DNA of 64,000 nt from an uncultured Pelagibacteraceae bacterium (lineage in GTDB: Bacteria > Pseudomonadota > Alphaproteobacteria > Pelagibacterales > Pelagibacteraceae), in NCBI GenBank assembly GCA_902517865.1, contig CABYDT010000002.1, positions 1-64,000 of the forward strand, given 5' to 3'. Of this stretch, positions 10,601-19,789 are shown piece by piece (position 1 is the first letter of the stretch; each line of letters opens with the position of its first letter). The position numbers and the translations under genes were made by a program. The notes under the pieces were generated by a model, which saw only the letters and a list, made by a program, of their open reading frames with translations, ran no database searches and was not told the origin of the DNA.

Positions 10601-10828
10601 GAGGGGTCGCCCCATATAGTTGAGCTACTAGAAAATAAAAAAATTGCATTAGTAATTAATACATCGTCAGGTTTAAAATCAATTACGGACTCGCAATCTA
10701 TAAGAAGGACAGCTTTAAATAATAATATTCCTTATTTTACAACTATATCAGGTGCAATAGCATGCACAGAAGCAATAGAGGCTTTAGTAAAAAAAAGAAT
10801 GAGCGTTTTTCCGATACAAAATATTTAA
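7613..10828 (+). CDS. carB: Carbamoyl-phosphate synthase large subunit
   Basis: CarB makes carbamoyl phosphate from bicarbonate, ammonia and two ATP. At 1,071 residues it is full length. It is an internal duplication of ATP-grasp halves: [17 protein letters not shown] near the N terminus is echoed by [15 protein letters not shown] at about 562. Each half has its [19 protein letters not shown]-binding segment and [22 protein letters not shown] metal-binding segment. The C-terminal MGS-like allosteric domain (about 940-1071) is present, with [13 protein letters not shown] and NTSSG. It overlaps carA by 17 bp. The next gene is convergent and ends 2 bp away, so any terminator lies inside coding sequence. 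Confidence 0.98.
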   Translation: MPKRDDIKKILIIGAGPIVIGQACEFDYSGSQACKALKEEGYKVILINSNPATIMTDPNVADKTYIEPITSEILEEIIKIEKPNAILPTMGGQTGLNAAIKLEHEGILNKYNVELIGANSTAIQNAENRQLFKKNMSEIGLESPKSKICNTLEESKNILNDIGLPLIIRPSFTLGGSGGGVAKTEKEYFQIVKNGLALSPTSEVLIEESLAGWKEFEMEVVRDKKDNCIIICSIENLDPMGIHTGDSITVAPALTLTDKEYQIMRNASMNCLRKIGVETGGSNVQFAINPEDGRMVIIEMNPRVSRSSALASKATGFPIAKIAAKLAVGYTLDEITNDITRSTPASFEPTIDYIVTKIPRFAFEKFKNTKPTLGTAMKSVGETMAIGRNFKESIQKALCSLEIGLDGFDNIDINENDLTEKLKENTPQKILYVAQALRQKFSLKTIYNLTKIDPWFLEQIKEIVNIEKNIKNINIFKNKNLLKEIKSQGFSDKRIAYLRKDKIENIQNKRKKLKVHTVFKKVDTCAAEFKSLTPYMYSTYDTGFSNIGQCESNPTNKKKVVIIGGGPNRIGQGIEFDYCCCQASYALKEIGFETIMVNCNPETVSTDYDTSDRLYFEPLRKENVLEILRKEKKKGKLKGVIVQFGGQTPIKLAKSIHEGGFPILGTQLNSIDLAEDRERFSKLLKKIKLKQADNGIANSKVDAMRIAKKINFPLVIRPSYVLGGRAMEIIHDNNQLEKYINEAVKVSGKSPVLIDKFLEGAIELDVDAICDGKEVFVAGIMQHIEEAGIHSGDSACCIPPFSLSKKIIEKINFQTKILALNLGVIGLINIQFAIQKDEIFVLEVNPRASRTVPFVSKALNIPIAKIATKVMAGQKIKKLRLKNKKTKVFAIKEAVFPFNKFPEVDTILGPEMKSTGESMGIDKDFGIAFAKSQVSAGNSLPKNGSAFISVKDDDKPLILNFAKKLKDLGFDIYGTGKTADKLNENGIICTKINKVREGSPHIVELLENKKIALVINTSSGLKSITDSQSIRRTALNNNIPYFTTISGAIACTEAIEALVKKRMSVFPIQNI

Positions 10829-10830
10829 AG

Positions 10831-11496
10831 TTACTTTTCTACAGGCCAATCTGTTTTGAAGGTGACATAGTTTACTTGAATACATCTTCTATCTTTTTTA
10901 ATTTCTTTTTTTTCCATACCATGCCAACTTTTTTCATCACTACTAAAAAAATACCCATAATTATTTTTATAAGGAACGGTTTTTACTTTCTCCATATTTT
11001 CATTGTAAAAATCTGTTCCTAACTGCTCAGATTCGTCAAACCTATTTACAAAAAGCATACAAGATAACAATTTTTCTTTTATATCACAATGCGGTTTAAG
11101 CCAGAAGCCTTTTCTATCGCAACATATTTCTACTCTAACAAAACTTTTCGATAAATCTTTACCTATTAATTTTCCAACATAAGTATATGTCTCTTTTTTT
11201 TGAAGTTCTTTTGCAAGTTTTGTTAATTGAGGAAACTCGTCAGAATTATTTTTATCTAAAAAACATCTAAATTTTAATGCTTTTCCACCATTTGTAATAC
11301 CTTCTCTAAATTTACCCTCGCCTCCATCAATTGCCCTGGTACCATCATAATTTATTTCGTATTTTGTTGGGTCATCTAATTCTGCATTATAAATTTCATC
11401 AATCATTTCCTCAGTTAATGGTTCCTTAAATTCCCAATATTTAAATGGGTCTGAAGAATTTTTTGATTTATTTTTAATTGAGTTTAAAAAATTCAT
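10831..11496 (-). CDS. 2-oxoglutarate/Fe(II) oxygenase-like protein
   Basis: A 221-residue soluble protein whose C-terminal half looks like the double-stranded beta-helix of 2OG-Fe(II) dioxygenases. It has KPHCDIKEK (an H-x-D metal pair near residues 137-139), then a distal histidine in SWHGMEKK followed by an arginine in KDRRCIQVNYV, which would bind the 2OG carboxylate. The N-terminal half (EINYDGTRAIDGGEGKFREG) is not one I recognise. The substrate is unknown. It sits 4 bp downstream of the ELM1-family gene on the same strand, which hints at a shared cell-envelope or glycan-related role, but this is weak inference. Confidence 0.7.
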   Translation of the reverse strand: MNFLNSIKNKSKNSSDPFKYWEFKEPLTEEMIDEIYNAELDDPTKYEINYDGTRAIDGGEGKFREGITNGGKALKFRCFLDKNNSDEFPQLTKLAKELQKKETYTYVGKLIGKDLSKSFVRVEICCDRKGFWLKPHCDIKEKLLSCMLFVNRFDESEQLGTDFYNENMEKVKTVPYKNNYGYFFSSDEKSWHGMEKKEIKKDRRCIQVNYVTFKTDWPVEK

Positions 11497-11500
11497 TAAT

Positions 11501-12460
11501 TTAAATTTCTTTTTTTATAATATCTGCAATTCTCTTACTTTCAAATAATTTCTCATATGTCCATACTTTTTCAACATTTTTTAAGGATTTTATAATGCCC
11601 ATGTCCTCAAATAATTTAAAAAATCTTTTAAATCTATAATCATTTTTAATAGGCGTTAAGTGGGCAATATATATAGGTTTTCCGGTTATCGATGCTTCTG
11701 AAATCATAGAAATAGAATCTGAAGTGACTATTAATATTTCACTATTTGATAATGTGCTTATGTATTTGGACTTATTTAAAGAAGTATCAATTTCTATATT
11801 ATTTTTATTTTCAAATTTCTGCTTAATTAATTTTAATGTACTTTCAGGTGTTCTTCGGGACGAAACAATTCTCATCTTATTGTTATTATTTGCTAGCTTG
11901 TCTATAGCTTCGCTTATTATATTTATAATTTCCTGGTCATCGAAAGCGTAATATTTATTAGGGCCCCCTAAAATTATACTTACATCTATTTTTTTATTTT
12001 TGTCTTGTGAGTTGGCTATTTCGGTTTCAGTAATATAGTGTAATGCACCTCTGCTTCTTATAACTGATTTACCCTCCAAATTATTATCGTGCTCAGGCAA
12101 TATTACAAAATCAAATAAATTAGTTGAGACTTTAGGATCTTGTATGTGGATATTAATAATTTTTTTTTTGTATTTATCTTTTAAAAAATTTTTTAGATAA
12201 ATATTTGCAATAACGCTTTTTCTTCCACATGAAATAATAAAATCGGGTAAATTCTCAGGATTAATATTTGAAATTATTTCTTTAAAATTAAAAGTATAAC
12301 TTGAAATTGGTAAAAATTTAGGTGGCAAAAATTTAATAAAATTGTTCATCTTTATAAATTTGTGTACAAATTCTGTTTTAAGTGAGGTAGCTAGGCCTTC
12401 GACTTGACTTATCATGCCATGCGCACCTTCTGTGAGTAACAAAGATTTTAAATTATTCAT
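11501..12460 (-). CDS. ELM1-family (DUF1022) glycosyltransferase-like protein
   Basis: This 319-residue protein fits the ELM1/DUF1022 family found across alphaproteobacteria and related to a plant mitochondrial fission factor. Family-like segments are LTEGAHGMISQVEGLA at the N terminus, a PDFIISCGRKS segment, IHIQDP (about residue 105), ILGGPNKYYAF, and VTSDSISMISEASITGKPIYI near residue 250. The last resembles the donor-binding loop of GT-B glycosyltransferases, so a sugar-transfer role in the envelope has been suggested; the bacterial function is not established. It diverges from trxB across 45 bp and is probably co-transcribed with the oxygenase-like gene. Confidence 0.8.
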   Translation of the reverse strand: MNNLKSLLLTEGAHGMISQVEGLATSLKTEFVHKFIKMNNFIKFLPPKFLPISSYTFNFKEIISNINPENLPDFIISCGRKSVIANIYLKNFLKDKYKKKIINIHIQDPKVSTNLFDFVILPEHDNNLEGKSVIRSRGALHYITETEIANSQDKNKKIDVSIILGGPNKYYAFDDQEIINIISEAIDKLANNNNKMRIVSSRRTPESTLKLIKQKFENKNNIEIDTSLNKSKYISTLSNSEILIVTSDSISMISEASITGKPIYIAHLTPIKNDYRFKRFFKLFEDMGIIKSLKNVEKVWTYEKLFESKRIADIIKKEI

Positions 12461-12505
12461 AAGTGTTATATAAGATAAATTAATTTATAAACATAGTATT
12501 TAGAA

Positions 12506-13456
12506 ATGAGTCAAAATAAAGAACATCAAACTAAAGTATTAATAATTGGTTCTGGACCAGCTGGATATACTGCAGCTGTGTATGCGGCTAGAGCAATGCT
12601 AAAACCAATAATGGTTGCAGGTTTCGAACCAGGCGGACAATTAACTACAACTACCGACGTCGAAAATTACCCTGGTTTTTCGAAAGTGATACAAGGTCCA
12701 TGGCTAATGGATGAGATGAAAAAACAAGCAGAAGCGGTTGGAACAATATTTATTAACGATGTTATAAAAAAAGTTGATACCTCAAATAAACCTTTTGTAT
12801 CTGAAACTGAGAATGGAAAAGTTTTTAAAAGTGATAGCATAATAATTGCAACTGGCGCTCAAGCAAGATGGCTTAAAATACCCAACGAGGAAAAGTTTAG
12901 AGGTTTTGGAATAAGTGCTTGTGCTACGTGTGACGGTTTCTTCTATAAAGATAAAAAGGTTGCGGTAGTTGGTGGTGGTAATGCTGCAGTTGAAGAGGCA
13001 TTATTCTTAACTAAATTTGCATCAAGTGTAACATTAATTCATAGAAGAGATAATTTGCGAGCTGAAAAAATGTTACAGGAAAAACTTAAGAGTAATAAAA
13101 AAATTAATATTATTTGGGATACTATAGTTGAAAAGGCGAATGGTGAAGATAATCCTAAAAGTTTAAATTCAATTACGATTAAAAATAAAAAGAGTGGTGA
13201 AGTGAAAGATTTTAAAATTGATGGGTTATTCGTTGCAATTGGACATGACCCAGCAACAAAAATTTTTAAAGATAAAATAAATATGGATAATGAAGGTTAT
13301 ATTTTAACAAAGCCGGACTCGACAAGCACAAATGTACCAGGAGTATTTGCTGCCGGTGATGTAAAGGACAAAATATACAGACAAGCAGTTACAGCTGCTG
13401 GTATGGGTTGTATGGCTGCGCTCGAGGCAGAGAAATATTTAAGTGAGACTAAATAA
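12506..13456 (+). CDS. trxB: Thioredoxin-disulfide reductase
   Basis: NADPH-dependent flavoenzyme that reduces thioredoxin. The 316-residue length is typical of the low-Mr bacterial class. Visible motifs are the FAD-binding GSGPAGYTAAVYAARA, the redox pair Cys139-Ala-Thr-Cys142, the NADPH-binding GGGNAAVEEA, HRRDNLRA, and the C-terminal FAD motif GVFAAGDVKDK. It diverges from the ELM1-family gene. Its last 8 bp overlap the convergent aspartate aminotransferase gene. Confidence 0.97.
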   Translation: MSQNKEHQTKVLIIGSGPAGYTAAVYAARAMLKPIMVAGFEPGGQLTTTTDVENYPGFSKVIQGPWLMDEMKKQAEAVGTIFINDVIKKVDTSNKPFVSETENGKVFKSDSIIIATGAQARWLKIPNEEKFRGFGISACATCDGFFYKDKKVAVVGGGNAAVEEALFLTKFASSVTLIHRRDNLRAEKMLQEKLKSNKKINIIWDTIVEKANGEDNPKSLNSITIKNKKSGEVKDFKIDGLFVAIGHDPATKIFKDKINMDNEGYILTKPDSTSTNVPGVFAAGDVKDKIYRQAVTAAGMGCMAALEAEKYLSETK

Positions 13457-14648
13457 TTTCACTGCAAAATTTTGTGATCCTATCTATTGCCTTTTTTAAT
13501 TCATCGTCAGATGCAGCATATGAAATTCTAAAATACCCATCTAATCCAAATGCGGACCCTTGTACTACTGCAACACCGTGAGATTCTAAAAGCTTTGTAA
13601 CAAAATCTTTATCGTTTTTTATCAACCCAAGTTTTTTATGTTTTTTACCTATAAGTTTCTTGCAACTTGGAAAAACATAAAATGCTCCTTGTGGTTTAAT
13701 GCACTCGATCCCATTTATTTTATTTAACATTTCAACAATAAAATCTCTTCTTTTTTTAAAAACTTTTTTTCTTGTTTGAATAAATCCCTGATCTCCTTTT
13801 AATGCTTCAACGGCAGCTGCCTGACTTATTGAAGATGGATTAGTTGTGGATTGTGATTGTAGTTTCGCCATACCTTTGATTATTTCTTCTGGGCCACCAG
13901 CATAACCAATCCTCCAACCAGTCATTGCGTAGGATTTGCTCACACCATTTACAGTTAATGTTCTATCAAAAATTTTATTATTCTGAGCTGGTGTATAAAA
14001 ATTAAACTCATCATAAATTATATGTTCGTAAATATCATCGCTCATTACTAAAATTTTAGGGTGCTTTACAAGCACATCTACTAATTCATTTATTTCCTGT
14101 TCTGAATAACATGACCCAGTTGGATTACCTGGGGAATTTATTATCAACCACTTAGTTCTTTGAGTTATATTTTTTTTAAGACTTTTAGCTGTTAGTTTAA
14201 AGTTATCTTCTTCTCCACATTCAATAATTTTTGGTATTCCACCAGCTAACAAAACAATATCTGGATAAGATACCCAAAAAGGTGAAGGGATTATTATTTC
14301 GTCCCCACTATTTATTGTAGCCAAAAAAGCATTATAGATAACTTGTTTTCCACCAGCTCCTACTGAAATTTGGTTTTTTTCGTATGTTAAATTATTTTCT
14401 TTCTTAAACTTAGATACAATGGCATTTTTTAAATCCACTGTTCCATCCACAGCTGTATACTTGGTTTGTCCATTTTTAATTGCTTCTATTGCGGCACTTT
14501 TGACATTGTCTGGTGTATCAAAATCAGGTTCGCCTGATCCTAATGATATAATATCCGCTCCTTTTGCCTTAAGTTCTCTTGCTTTTTGTGTTACAGAAAT
14601 TGTCGGGGAAGGTTTTATTCTTTCTAATGATTTTGATAAAATACTCAT
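13449..14648 (-). CDS. aspC: Aspartate aminotransferase, class I, PLP-dependent
   Basis: Transfers the amino group between aspartate and 2-oxoglutarate and may act on related acids such as prephenate. The 399-residue protein matches the type Ib group: [12 protein letters not shown] near the N terminus, INSPGNPTG around residue 170, the PLP lysine Lys238 in [14 protein letters not shown], and the C-terminal carboxylate-binding Arg in GYFRISYA. Its start codon is only 6 bp from that of the divergent uvrB, so the promoters must lie within each other's coding sequence or act as leaderless starts. It converges on trxB with an 8-bp overlap. Confidence 0.94.
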   Translation of the reverse strand: MSILSKSLERIKPSPTISVTQKARELKAKGADIISLGSGEPDFDTPDNVKSAAIEAIKNGQTKYTAVDGTVDLKNAIVSKFKKENNLTYEKNQISVGAGGKQVIYNAFLATINSGDEIIIPSPFWVSYPDIVLLAGGIPKIIECGEEDNFKLTAKSLKKNITQRTKWLIINSPGNPTGSCYSEQEINELVDVLVKHPKILVMSDDIYEHIIYDEFNFYTPAQNNKIFDRTLTVNGVSKSYAMTGWRIGYAGGPEEIIKGMAKLQSQSTTNPSSISQAAAVEALKGDQGFIQTRKKVFKKRRDFIVEMLNKINGIECIKPQGAFYVFPSCKKLIGKKHKKLGLIKNDKDFVTKLLESHGVAVVQGSAFGLDGYFRISYAASDDELKKAIDRITKFCSEII

Positions 14649-14654
14649 AAATTT

Positions 14655-16799
14655 ATGACAATATTACAATCTTTTAATACAGCAGAAAAGAAAACTTCTA
14701 AAGGGTTTTTTAATAAAAAACTCGAAGGTGGTAAAAAATTTAAAATTACTAATAATTTTAAGCCTGCTGGTGATCAACCTTCAGCTATTGATCAATTAAA
14801 AAAGGGATTAAATAATCTTGATAGAAGTCAAGTTTTATTGGGAGTTACAGGATCCGGAAAAACATTTACGATGGCTAAAATTATTGAGGATTTGAATAGA
14901 CCTGCATTGATACTAGCTCCAAATAAAACCTTAGCAGCACAATTGTACGGGGAAATGAAAAATTTTTTTTCAGGAAATTCAGTGGAGTACTTTGTATCAT
15001 ACTATGATTATTACACGCCTGAAGCCTATGTCCCACGTTCAGATACTTATATTGAAAAAGAGTCCTCAATTAATGAACAAATCGATAGGATGAGACATTC
15101 TGCGACAAGATCTTTATTAGAAAAAGACGATGTTATTATTGTATCAAGTGTATCATGTATCTATGGGCTTGGCTCAGCCGAGTCGTATAGTAAAATGACA
15201 TTCACTTTTACGCGTAATGAAAAATATAAAAGGGAAGATGTTATAAAAGGGTTAATAGAGCTTCAATACAAAAGAAATGATCAAAACTTTCAAAGAGGTA
15301 CTTTCAGAGTCAGAGGAGAAAACATTGAAATTTTTCCGTCTCATTTGGAAGACAGGGCTTGGAAACTTTTGATTGAGGATGAAAAACTAGTAGAAATAAA
15401 AGAATTTGATCCGTTAACTGGAGAAAAAACTGAAAATTTATCAATTGTTAAGCTTTATGCAAATAGTCATTACATAACTCCGAGACCAACAGTTAAACAA
15501 GCAATTAAAGAAATTAGAGATGAGCTAAGTATTAGAATTAAAACTTTTACAGAGGAAAAAAAATTATTAGAAGCGCAAAGAATTGAGGAAAGGACACGAT
15601 TTGATTTAGAAATGATCGAAGCTACTGGGACATGTTCTGGAATTGAAAATTACTCCAGATTTCTTTCTGGAAGAAAAAAAGGCGAACCACCTCCTACACT
15701 ATTTGAGTACTTGCCAGACAATTGCATTGTCTTTGTAGATGAAAGTCACGTTACTGTGCCTCAATTAAATGGTATGTATAAAGGCGACTTTACAAGAAAA
15801 AAAACTCTTTCAGATTATGGATTTAGACTACCATCGTGTATGGATAACCGTCCATTAAAATTTGAAGAATGGAATTTGATGAGACCACAAACAGTGTTTG
15901 TTTCTGCTACGCCGGGTGAATGGGAATTGAATGAGACAAAGGGAGTTTTTGCAGAACAGATTATTAGACCTACAGGTTTAATAGATCCCATAGTGGAAAT
16001 TAGAAAAGCAAAAAACCAAGTTGATGATTTATTAAATGAGTGTCTGAATATTTCAAAAAAAAATCAAAGAGTATTGGCAACAACGCTTACAAAAAAAATG
16101 GCAGAAGATTTAACTGAATACCTTGATGAGAATGGTGTGAAAGTTAGATATATGCATTCAGATATCGACACACTTGAAAGAATAGAAATTATAAGAGATT
16201 TAAGACTTGGTGTATTTGATGTGTTAGTCGGAATAAATTTATTAAGAGAAGGTTTAGATATTCCTGAGTGTGCTCTTGTTGCAATATTAGATGCAGATAA
16301 AGAAGGTTTTCTAAGATCAGAAACCTCTTTGGTTCAAACAATTGGGAGAGCAGCTAGAAATATTGATGGAAAAGTAATTTTATATGCTGATAAAGAAACT
16401 AAAAGTATAAAAAAAGCTATAGATGAAACAAATAGAAGAAGAGAAAAGCAAATTTTTTATAATAAGAAAAATAAAATTAGTGCACAAAGTGTACAAAAAG
16501 AAATCTCTGATATTTTAGAAAGTGTTTATGAAAAAGATTATCTAAATACTGATAAATTTGTTAAGCCTGGTCATAATTTAAAAAAACATATCAAATCATT
16601 AAAAAAAGACATGCAAACATCAGCTGACAATTTGGAGTTTGAACAAGCTGCAAAGATCAGGGACGAAATAAGGAAATTAGAGAGTTCTGATCTTGGATTA
16701 ACTGTAAATTCTTCAATAAAGAAATACAAAAAAGATAATATTGGTAGATCTACACAGGGTCGAGCTGGTATGAAAAGTGGAAAAAGATATAAAAAGTAA
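14655..16799 (+). CDS. uvrB: Excinuclease ABC subunit B
   Basis: UvrB verifies DNA damage and loads UvrC in nucleotide excision repair. The 714-residue protein has the Walker [11 protein letters not shown] (about residue 57), the beta-hairpin [20 protein letters not shown] (cited in part), the DESH Walker B box, helicase motifs ending in QTIGRAARN, and a C-terminal UVR motif ([20 protein letters not shown], about 650-670) that contacts UvrC. An N-terminal extension of about 30 residues precedes the core, as in other alphaproteobacterial UvrB proteins. The start is set by ATG at 14655. uvrC lies about 1.2 kb downstream on the same strand, with the broken reductase gene and folB between. Confidence 0.97.
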   Translation: MTILQSFNTAEKKTSKGFFNKKLEGGKKFKITNNFKPAGDQPSAIDQLKKGLNNLDRSQVLLGVTGSGKTFTMAKIIEDLNRPALILAPNKTLAAQLYGEMKNFFSGNSVEYFVSYYDYYTPEAYVPRSDTYIEKESSINEQIDRMRHSATRSLLEKDDVIIVSSVSCIYGLGSAESYSKMTFTFTRNEKYKREDVIKGLIELQYKRNDQNFQRGTFRVRGENIEIFPSHLEDRAWKLLIEDEKLVEIKEFDPLTGEKTENLSIVKLYANSHYITPRPTVKQAIKEIRDELSIRIKTFTEEKKLLEAQRIEERTRFDLEMIEATGTCSGIENYSRFLSGRKKGEPPPTLFEYLPDNCIVFVDESHVTVPQLNGMYKGDFTRKKTLSDYGFRLPSCMDNRPLKFEEWNLMRPQTVFVSATPGEWELNETKGVFAEQIIRPTGLIDPIVEIRKAKNQVDDLLNECLNISKKNQRVLATTLTKKMAEDLTEYLDENGVKVRYMHSDIDTLERIEIIRDLRLGVFDVLVGINLLREGLDIPECALVAILDADKEGFLRSETSLVQTIGRAARNIDGKVILYADKETKSIKKAIDETNRRREKQIFYNKKNKISAQSVQKEISDILESVYEKDYLNTDKFVKPGHNLKKHIKSLKKDMQTSADNLEFEQAAKIRDEIRKLESSDLGLTVNSSIKKYKKDNIGRSTQGRAGMKSGKRYKK

Positions 16800-16801
16800 A
16801 A

Positions 16802-17563
16802 ATGAAAAATATATTAATTACAGGAAGCTCAAAAAGAATAGGAGCAGAATTCGTCAAATTTTTTTTATTCATTAACTTTAATATTTCTTTTTCTCCATGT
16901 TATTCTTTGACCGCTATCTAGAGAAATTACTTCACCTGTCACCGAAGGCGTATTAAAAAAAATCGAGTTATAATTGTAAAGGGTGACTTGAGCAGTGAAA
17001 AAGGTGCTAATAAAATTTTTTCTGAGTCAAAAAAAAAACTGGGTAAAATTACTCATTTGATCAATTGTGCCTCTGTATTTGAAAACGATGATATTAAAAA
17101 TTTTAATTCATCTAAATGGAATATGAATATAAATGTAAATCTAAAAGCTCCTTACATTCTAATGTCTGAATTTTCTAAACAAAAATTTAATAAAAAGGAT
17201 CAAGGGAATATTATAAATGTTATTGACCAAAGAGTATTTAATCTAACACCATTTTTTTTTAGCTATACATTAAGTAAAGTAGCGTTATATAATTTAACAA
17301 TTACCTCAGCTATGAGGTTAGCTCCCAATATAAGAGTTAATTGTATTGCGCCTGGTCCCGTAATTAAAAATTTAAGGCAAAACGAGAATCAATTTAAAAA
17401 ACAATATATGAATACTTTGCTTAAAACCAAAGTAAATCCCTTGGAATTATGTGAAGCAGCTCAATTTTTTTTTAATACGCCTTCGGTGACAGGTGAAGTA
17501 ATTTCTCTAGATAGCGGTCAAAGAATAACATGGAGAAAAAGAAATATTAAAGTTAATGAATAA
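16802..17563 (+). pseudogene. Disrupted folM/pteridine-reductase-like SDR gene
   Basis: Both ends read as one short-chain dehydrogenase of the FolM/pteridine reductase type. The N-terminal piece has ILITGSSKRIGAEFVKF, with the NAD(P)-binding TGxxxRIG motif. The second piece, from about 16964, has RVIIVKGDLS, INCASVFEND, the catalytic YTLSK and the terminal TGEVISLDSGQ. Between them, 16858-16962 is a perfect inverted copy of the gene's own 3' end. The flanks stay in frame (ATG 16802 to codon 16988 is 186 bp) and the spacing to GDLS is normal for an SDR, but a TAG at 16919-16921 stops translation after 39 codons. A TTG at 16988 could start a 191-residue remnant lacking the cofactor-binding fold. 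It begins 2 bp after uvrB and overlaps folB by 8 bp. Confidence 0.85.
16858..16962 (-). repeat. Inverted copy (recipient arm) of the folM-like 3' end
   Basis: These 105 bp are identical, base for base, to the reverse complement of 17466-17570. One end lies in a T8 run (16859-16866) and the other in an A8 run (16955-16962). The corresponding donor runs are A8 at 17562-17569 and T9 at 17465-17473, so the breakpoints fall in homopolymers. The segment carries no open frame of its own and breaks the reductase gene. Confidence 0.97.
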
Positions 17564-17570
17564 AAAAAAT
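17466..17570 (+). repeat. Donor arm of the 105-bp inverted repeat
   Basis: This is the native 3' end of the reductase gene, coding for about the last 30 residues with TGEVISLDSGQRITW, plus the first bases of folB. Its reverse complement appears perfectly at 16858-16962. The arms are separated by 503 bp (16963-17465) and centred at 17214. As a perfect repeat it could in principle support inversion of the 503-bp interval, but I see no recombinase. Confidence 0.97.
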
Positions 17571-17957
17571 AAAATAATTCAATTCAATAAGAGTAGTCTT
17601 AAAGAAGTTAGGAAAATTGTAATTAAAGACTTAATTATAAATACTAAATTTGGATACTATGAAAAAGAAAAGAAGAAAAACCAAAGGCTGAGGTTTAATA
17701 TAGAAATAGAAGTCTTCATGTTACCCATAGATGATAAATCAATAAAAAATATAATTGATTACGACAAAATTATCAAAATCATAGAGATAATTTTAAGTAA
17801 ACATATAAATTTTTTGGAAACCTTATCAGAAGAAATATGTAGTGAAGTTCTTAAAGACCAAAGAGTAAAAAATATAAATCTACAAATTGACAAATTAGAC
17901 ATAATTGAAAAAACAAGTTCTGTAGGAGTAAAAACTTATAAAGAAAGAATTAGATGA
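17556..17957 (+). CDS. folB: FolB-like dihydroneopterin aldolase
   Basis: Dihydroneopterin aldolase cleaves dihydroneopterin to 6-hydroxymethyl-dihydropterin in folate synthesis. The 133-residue protein is divergent but keeps the FolB pattern: VIKDLIINTKFGYYEKEKKK (the IG..xxE region), then Q-R-L-R-F-N-I-E-I, IIDYDKIIKIIEIIL (the vDY segment), NFLETLSEEI with the catalytic-region Glu, and the final KLDIIEKTSSVGV strand. The N terminus is about 20 residues longer than usual. It overlaps the folM-like pseudogene by 8 bp and uvrC by 4 bp. The pairing with a pteridine-type SDR supports a folate role for both. Confidence 0.8.
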   Translation: MNKKNKIIQFNKSSLKEVRKIVIKDLIINTKFGYYEKEKKKNQRLRFNIEIEVFMLPIDDKSIKNIIDYDKIIKIIEIILSKHINFLETLSEEICSEVLKDQRVKNINLQIDKLDIIEKTSSVGVKTYKERIR

Positions 17958-19789
17958 ATAATTTAGAAAGTGGAAAAAAATTATTTAGAAATAAATCTAG
18001 AATAGCATCAAATTCGCCTGGAATTTATCAAATTTTAGACGATAAAAATAAAGTTATTTATGTTGGTAAAGCTAAGAACCTGCCAAAAAGACTTCAAAAT
18101 TATTCTACAAAATCATTATTACCGATCAGGACAGAGCGCATGATATCTGCTTCGAAAAACATTGAATTAATCACAACCAGAAACGAGTCAGAAGCGTTAT
18201 TATTAGAGGCAAATTTAATAAAAAAATTTAAACCACGCTATAATGTTTTGTTAAAAGACGACAAATCATTTCCATATATTCAAATCACTAATCATAATTT
18301 TCCACAGTTAACTAAATTTAGAGGTAAGCATAATGATAAGGATATATTTTTCGGTCCATTTGCATCCATAGCGTCTGCAAATTGGACAATAAAAATGTTG
18401 CAGAAAGTTTTTCAAATAAGAGTGTGCGATGATCACACTTTTAAAAATAGGAAAAGACCCTGTATTCTATACCAAATAAAAAGATGTGCGGGCCCATGTA
18501 CGGCGGAAATTAGTGGAAAAGAATATTCCAATCTAGTCAATCAATGTTTAGATTTTTTAAGAGGTAAATCGAGACAAATACAAAAAAAACTTTCATTCGA
18601 TATGGATATTGCAAGTAAAAATCAAAATTATGAAAAAGCTGCAATTTTAAGGGACAGGATTAAATCCTTAACATTTATTCAATCTTCACAGCATATTAGT
18701 AAGAAAAATTTTAATAATGCTGATCTTATTGTCTCCTATAGGAAAGAAGATAATACTTGTATTAGTGTTTCTTTTTTTAGATCCAAACAAAATTGGGGTA
18801 GTCAATTTTTTTATCCGTCTCACGAAAAAGAAGATAACGAGACTAAGGTTATAAGTTCTTTCATAACACAGTTTTATGAAAATAAGGAACCACCTTCAGA
18901 GATAATTACTAATATTGAACCGGAAAACAAACAATTAATTATAAAAGCTTTCAATACAAAATTTCGAAAAAAAATAAATCTTAAGACTGGAAAAAACAAT
19001 TCAATGATTTCAAATGCTTTAAAAAATGCAAGTGAGAATCTAAACAATAAGTTATTTCATAGCAAAAAAAATATTGAATTTTTAGAATCTTTGTCTGAAA
19101 CATTTAAATTACAATTCATACCAAATTTTATTGAAGTTTATGATAATAGCCACATGCAAGGTTCAGATAGCACGGGAGCTTTAATAACTTTTGGAGAAGA
19201 AGGCTTTATAAAAAATAGATATAGAAAATTTAATATTAAAGATAAAAATATAAAGGGAAATGATGATTACGGCATGATGAAAGAAGTTTTAAAAAGAAGA
19301 TTTTCAAAAATAGCTAAGGGAGATGATAACTTTACACCCGATTTATTATTAATTGACGGAGGAAAGGGGCAATTTTCTGTAGTAAAAAATACTTTAAATG
19401 AATTAGGTTTTTATGAAATAAAAGTAATAGCAATGTCAAAAGGAAAAGACAGAAATAAGGGTAACGAAAAATTTATTTTAGATGGTAAAATTGTTTCATT
19501 AAAAAATAATGATCCTATTTTGTTTTTTTTACAAAGACTTAGAGATGAAGCACATAGGTTTGCTATAACAACCCATAGAAAAAAAAGAAGCAAAAATATA
19601 TCTAAATCGCAATTAGATTTAATTGAAGGCATTGGTAGATCAAGAAAAAAATCATTATTAAATCATTTCGGGTCTGTAAAAGCAATAGAGGGTGCGAGCT
19701 TAGAAGAAATCGAAAAAGTTGAAGGTGTAAATAAAAGCTCAGCTCTTAAAATTTATAATTTTTTTCACAAGTCAAAAAATTTAATATGA
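17954..19789 (+). CDS. uvrC: Excinuclease ABC subunit C
   Basis: UvrC makes the two incisions around a lesion during nucleotide excision repair. The 611 residues contain the GIY-YIG nuclease domain (GIYQILDD, VIYVGKAKNL at 20-45), a cysteine-bearing segment (RPCILYQIKRCAGPC), a UVR motif (KNQNYEKAAILRDRIKSL) that pairs with UvrB, the RNase H-like second nuclease domain (IEVYDNSHMQGSDSTGALI, LLIDGGKGQ, DEAHRFAI), and C-terminal helix-hairpin-helix repeats (LIEGIGRSRKKSLLNHFG). It overlaps folB by 4 bp and pgsA by 4 bp, so it is part of a tight plus-strand operon. Confidence 0.97.
   Translation: MNNLESGKKLFRNKSRIASNSPGIYQILDDKNKVIYVGKAKNLPKRLQNYSTKSLLPIRTERMISASKNIELITTRNESEALLLEANLIKKFKPRYNVLLKDDKSFPYIQITNHNFPQLTKFRGKHNDKDIFFGPFASIASANWTIKMLQKVFQIRVCDDHTFKNRKRPCILYQIKRCAGPCTAEISGKEYSNLVNQCLDFLRGKSRQIQKKLSFDMDIASKNQNYEKAAILRDRIKSLTFIQSSQHISKKNFNNADLIVSYRKEDNTCISVSFFRSKQNWGSQFFYPSHEKEDNETKVISSFITQFYENKEPPSEIITNIEPENKQLIIKAFNTKFRKKINLKTGKNNSMISNALKNASENLNNKLFHSKKNIEFLESLSETFKLQFIPNFIEVYDNSHMQGSDSTGALITFGEEGFIKNRYRKFNIKDKNIKGNDDYGMMKEVLKRRFSKIAKGDDNFTPDLLLIDGGKGQFSVVKNTLNELGFYEIKVIAMSKGKDRNKGNEKFILDGKIVSLKNNDPILFFLQRLRDEAHRFAITTHRKKRSKNISKSQLDLIEGIGRSRKKSLLNHFGSVKAIEGASLEEIEKVEGVNKSSALKIYNFFHKSKNLI

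Noticed and set aside
16988-17563. A functional 191-residue short-chain dehydrogenase starting at TTG
   Set aside because: It lacks the NAD(P)-binding TGxxxRIG segment, which is found upstream at 16802 in the same frame; this is a remnant of a larger gene.
16858-17570. The 105-bp inverted repeats as ends of a transposable element
   Set aside because: There is no transposase between the arms and no target duplication, and one arm is simply the native end of the reductase gene.
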